Of a stretch of 64,000 bases of DNA, positions 63,161 to 64,000 are shown one piece after another (within the stretch, counting starts at the first letter, position 1; the number at the start of each line of letters is the position of its first letter). The position numbers and the translations under genes are program-made. The stretch is from the NCBI GenBank assembly GCA_963575745.1, contig CAUYUJ010012758.1:260001-324000 (forward strand). The letters are read 5' to 3'. A model generated the notes under the pieces. The model was not told where the DNA came from and did not search any database. It saw nothing but the letters and a program-made list of their open reading frames with translations. This DNA comes from Prorocentrum cordatum (lineage: Eukaryota > Sar > Dinophyceae > Prorocentrales > Prorocentraceae).

Positions 63161-64000
63161 CTAAGGATACCACTCTTCGGACCCAATTCCTTGTGCGAAA
63201 AAAAAACTACCGATACTGGCGGCAAGCTCGGGCTTGAGCAAATTGAGGGCACCGAGGGCCTTCTGGTCAGACTCAATGACAGGAGTATCGTCATACTTCG
63301 GGGTAGCGTTGAGGAGTGCACGCCATTGATATGAGATATTACCTGCGCGCCTGTCTGCGAAGAAGGACTTGTCAGGGCACTTTTCCGAGAGGAAGCGCTT
63401 GATAGGCTGGAGGTCGAGTTCTCTGCGGATTTGGGCAAGGTTCATGTCGCTGGACACGAAGAGTTTGACGTTCTGTCGCTGGGCCGAGAATGCAGAGAAT
63501 CGGCGGAAAGAGCCGCCCACGAGCTCGACGTTGTTGAGGGCCTGAGCCACCATGCGAGCGGCCCACCCAGGGGGGCCTTTGAGACAGTGAAGCGCGTGCC
63601 TGCGGGCCCCCCAACAGCCTGCCAGGCTTCCTGGTCGAAGTTGGAAGCTGCCAGCCCTCTGCAAGCCCTTCGCATGCAGCTTCGCGACTGACAACAGCGG
63701 CTGCCCTGAAGACGAGGATGGCGGGGTCAGTCTTGCGATGGGAGGCGGCCGACGGAGCGACCGCTGGAGGCTCTTCTGCGCGCGCCACTTCGAGAAGCTC
63801 CTGGAGTTCACGAATCTGCGGCCATGGCGTCGAGCTTGGAGCCCTGGGCGTCGAGGCGGCGCTCAGCCTCGCCGATGCGGGCGTCGACCTGCTGCTCCAG
63901 GTTCGCGCAGTGCTTGGTGCACGTTTCGGACAGGGTGGTGAGCCCGCGCTGCATGCTCTGGATGGAGGCCATGACGTTATTATTGGCGACATCGACGCAG
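63161..64000 (-). pseudogene. LINE-2 ORF1-like protein, partial
   Basis: After the coiled coil: ELQELLEVARAEEPPAVAPS, TDPAILVFRAAAVVSREAAC, EGLAEGWQLP, then in the next frame LHCLKGPPGWAARMVAQAL, QNVKLFVSSDMNLAQIRRELD, RFLSEKCPDKSFFADRRAG and WRALLNATPKYD, stop at 63161-63163. A frame change lies near 63650. The layout (coiled coil then RRM-like/C-terminal domain) is that of LINE ORF1 chaperones in dinoflagellates. Confidence 0.55.

Larger units (their letters stand above)
62696..64000 (-). mobile_element. LINE-2, 5' part (ORF1 and endonuclease), truncated
   Basis: Read leftwards from the window edge: a coiled-coil start (SIQSMQRGLTTLSETC, NLEQQVDARIGEAERRLDA, about 63990-63830), an ORF1 RNA-binding-type domain, then an endonuclease that is lost in low-complexity repeat at 62695. 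No RT is present in the window on this side. The 5' end is outside the window. Confidence 0.7.

Overview
The window reads as nuclear DNA of a dinoflagellate. Three independent signs agree. (1) An exact 22-nt dinoflagellate spliced-leader sequence lies on the minus strand at 48190-48211, just upstream of a LINE. (2) A spread-out gene has introns whose 5' ends are GT, GT, GA, GA and GC, all ending in AG, the relaxed splice code known from dinoflagellates. (3) The retroelement types (Copia with extra domains, RNase-H LINEs, a tyrosine-recombinase element) and the GC-rich, repeat-choked sequence fit. Long introns and extreme repeat load would suit a Prorocentrum-like genome, but the genus is only a guess. 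No bacterial operon, CRISPR array, rRNA or convincing tRNA gene was seen.

Two host genes can be supported. At 9540-11471 (+) lies a GH27 alpha-galactosidase-like gene with a signal peptide, both catalytic Asp residues and about four exons. Its first exon carries two +1 frameshifts, each explained by one extra A in an A-run, so it is a young pseudogene or an indel-affected assembly. The second is hidden: six small exons (28135-28308, 31111-31190, 33472-33531, 36367-36454, 49119-49175, 53223-53321, all +) join in frame into a 185-residue protein with an N-terminal plastid-targeting-like leader and a THF1/Psb29-like body. The gene covers about 25 kb for 558 coding bases. Its introns contain a MITE-like element, many minisatellites and, inside the 12.7-kb intron 4, an antisense LINE.

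Layout: 1-7.5 kb, repeats including a 2.1-kb near-identical tandem duplication; 9.5-11.5 kb, the GH27 gene; 12.0-21.0 kb, a decayed Copia element (candidate LTRs, gag, protease, methyltransferase-like domain, integrase, RT, RNase H, unusual C-terminal extension); 21.1-28.1 kb, minisatellites, a cruciform, a large polypurine/polypyrimidine block and MITE copy 1; 28.1-53.3 kb, the THF1-like gene with LINE-1 (42.9-48.2 kb, minus); 53.3-57.6 kb, minisatellite and microsatellites; 57.6-60.5 kb, a degenerate tyrosine-recombinase element ending in a second methyltransferase-like domain; 60.5-62.7 kb, repeats; 62.7-64.0 kb, the 5' part of LINE-2 (minus), running off the right edge.

The most interesting points are the 25-kb THF1-like gene, the spliced leader fixed at the 5' end of a LINE, and the same PC...E(N/S)P methyltransferase-like domain in two unrelated retroelement classes. 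Exon borders, identities and repeat borders were read by eye; no searches were run.
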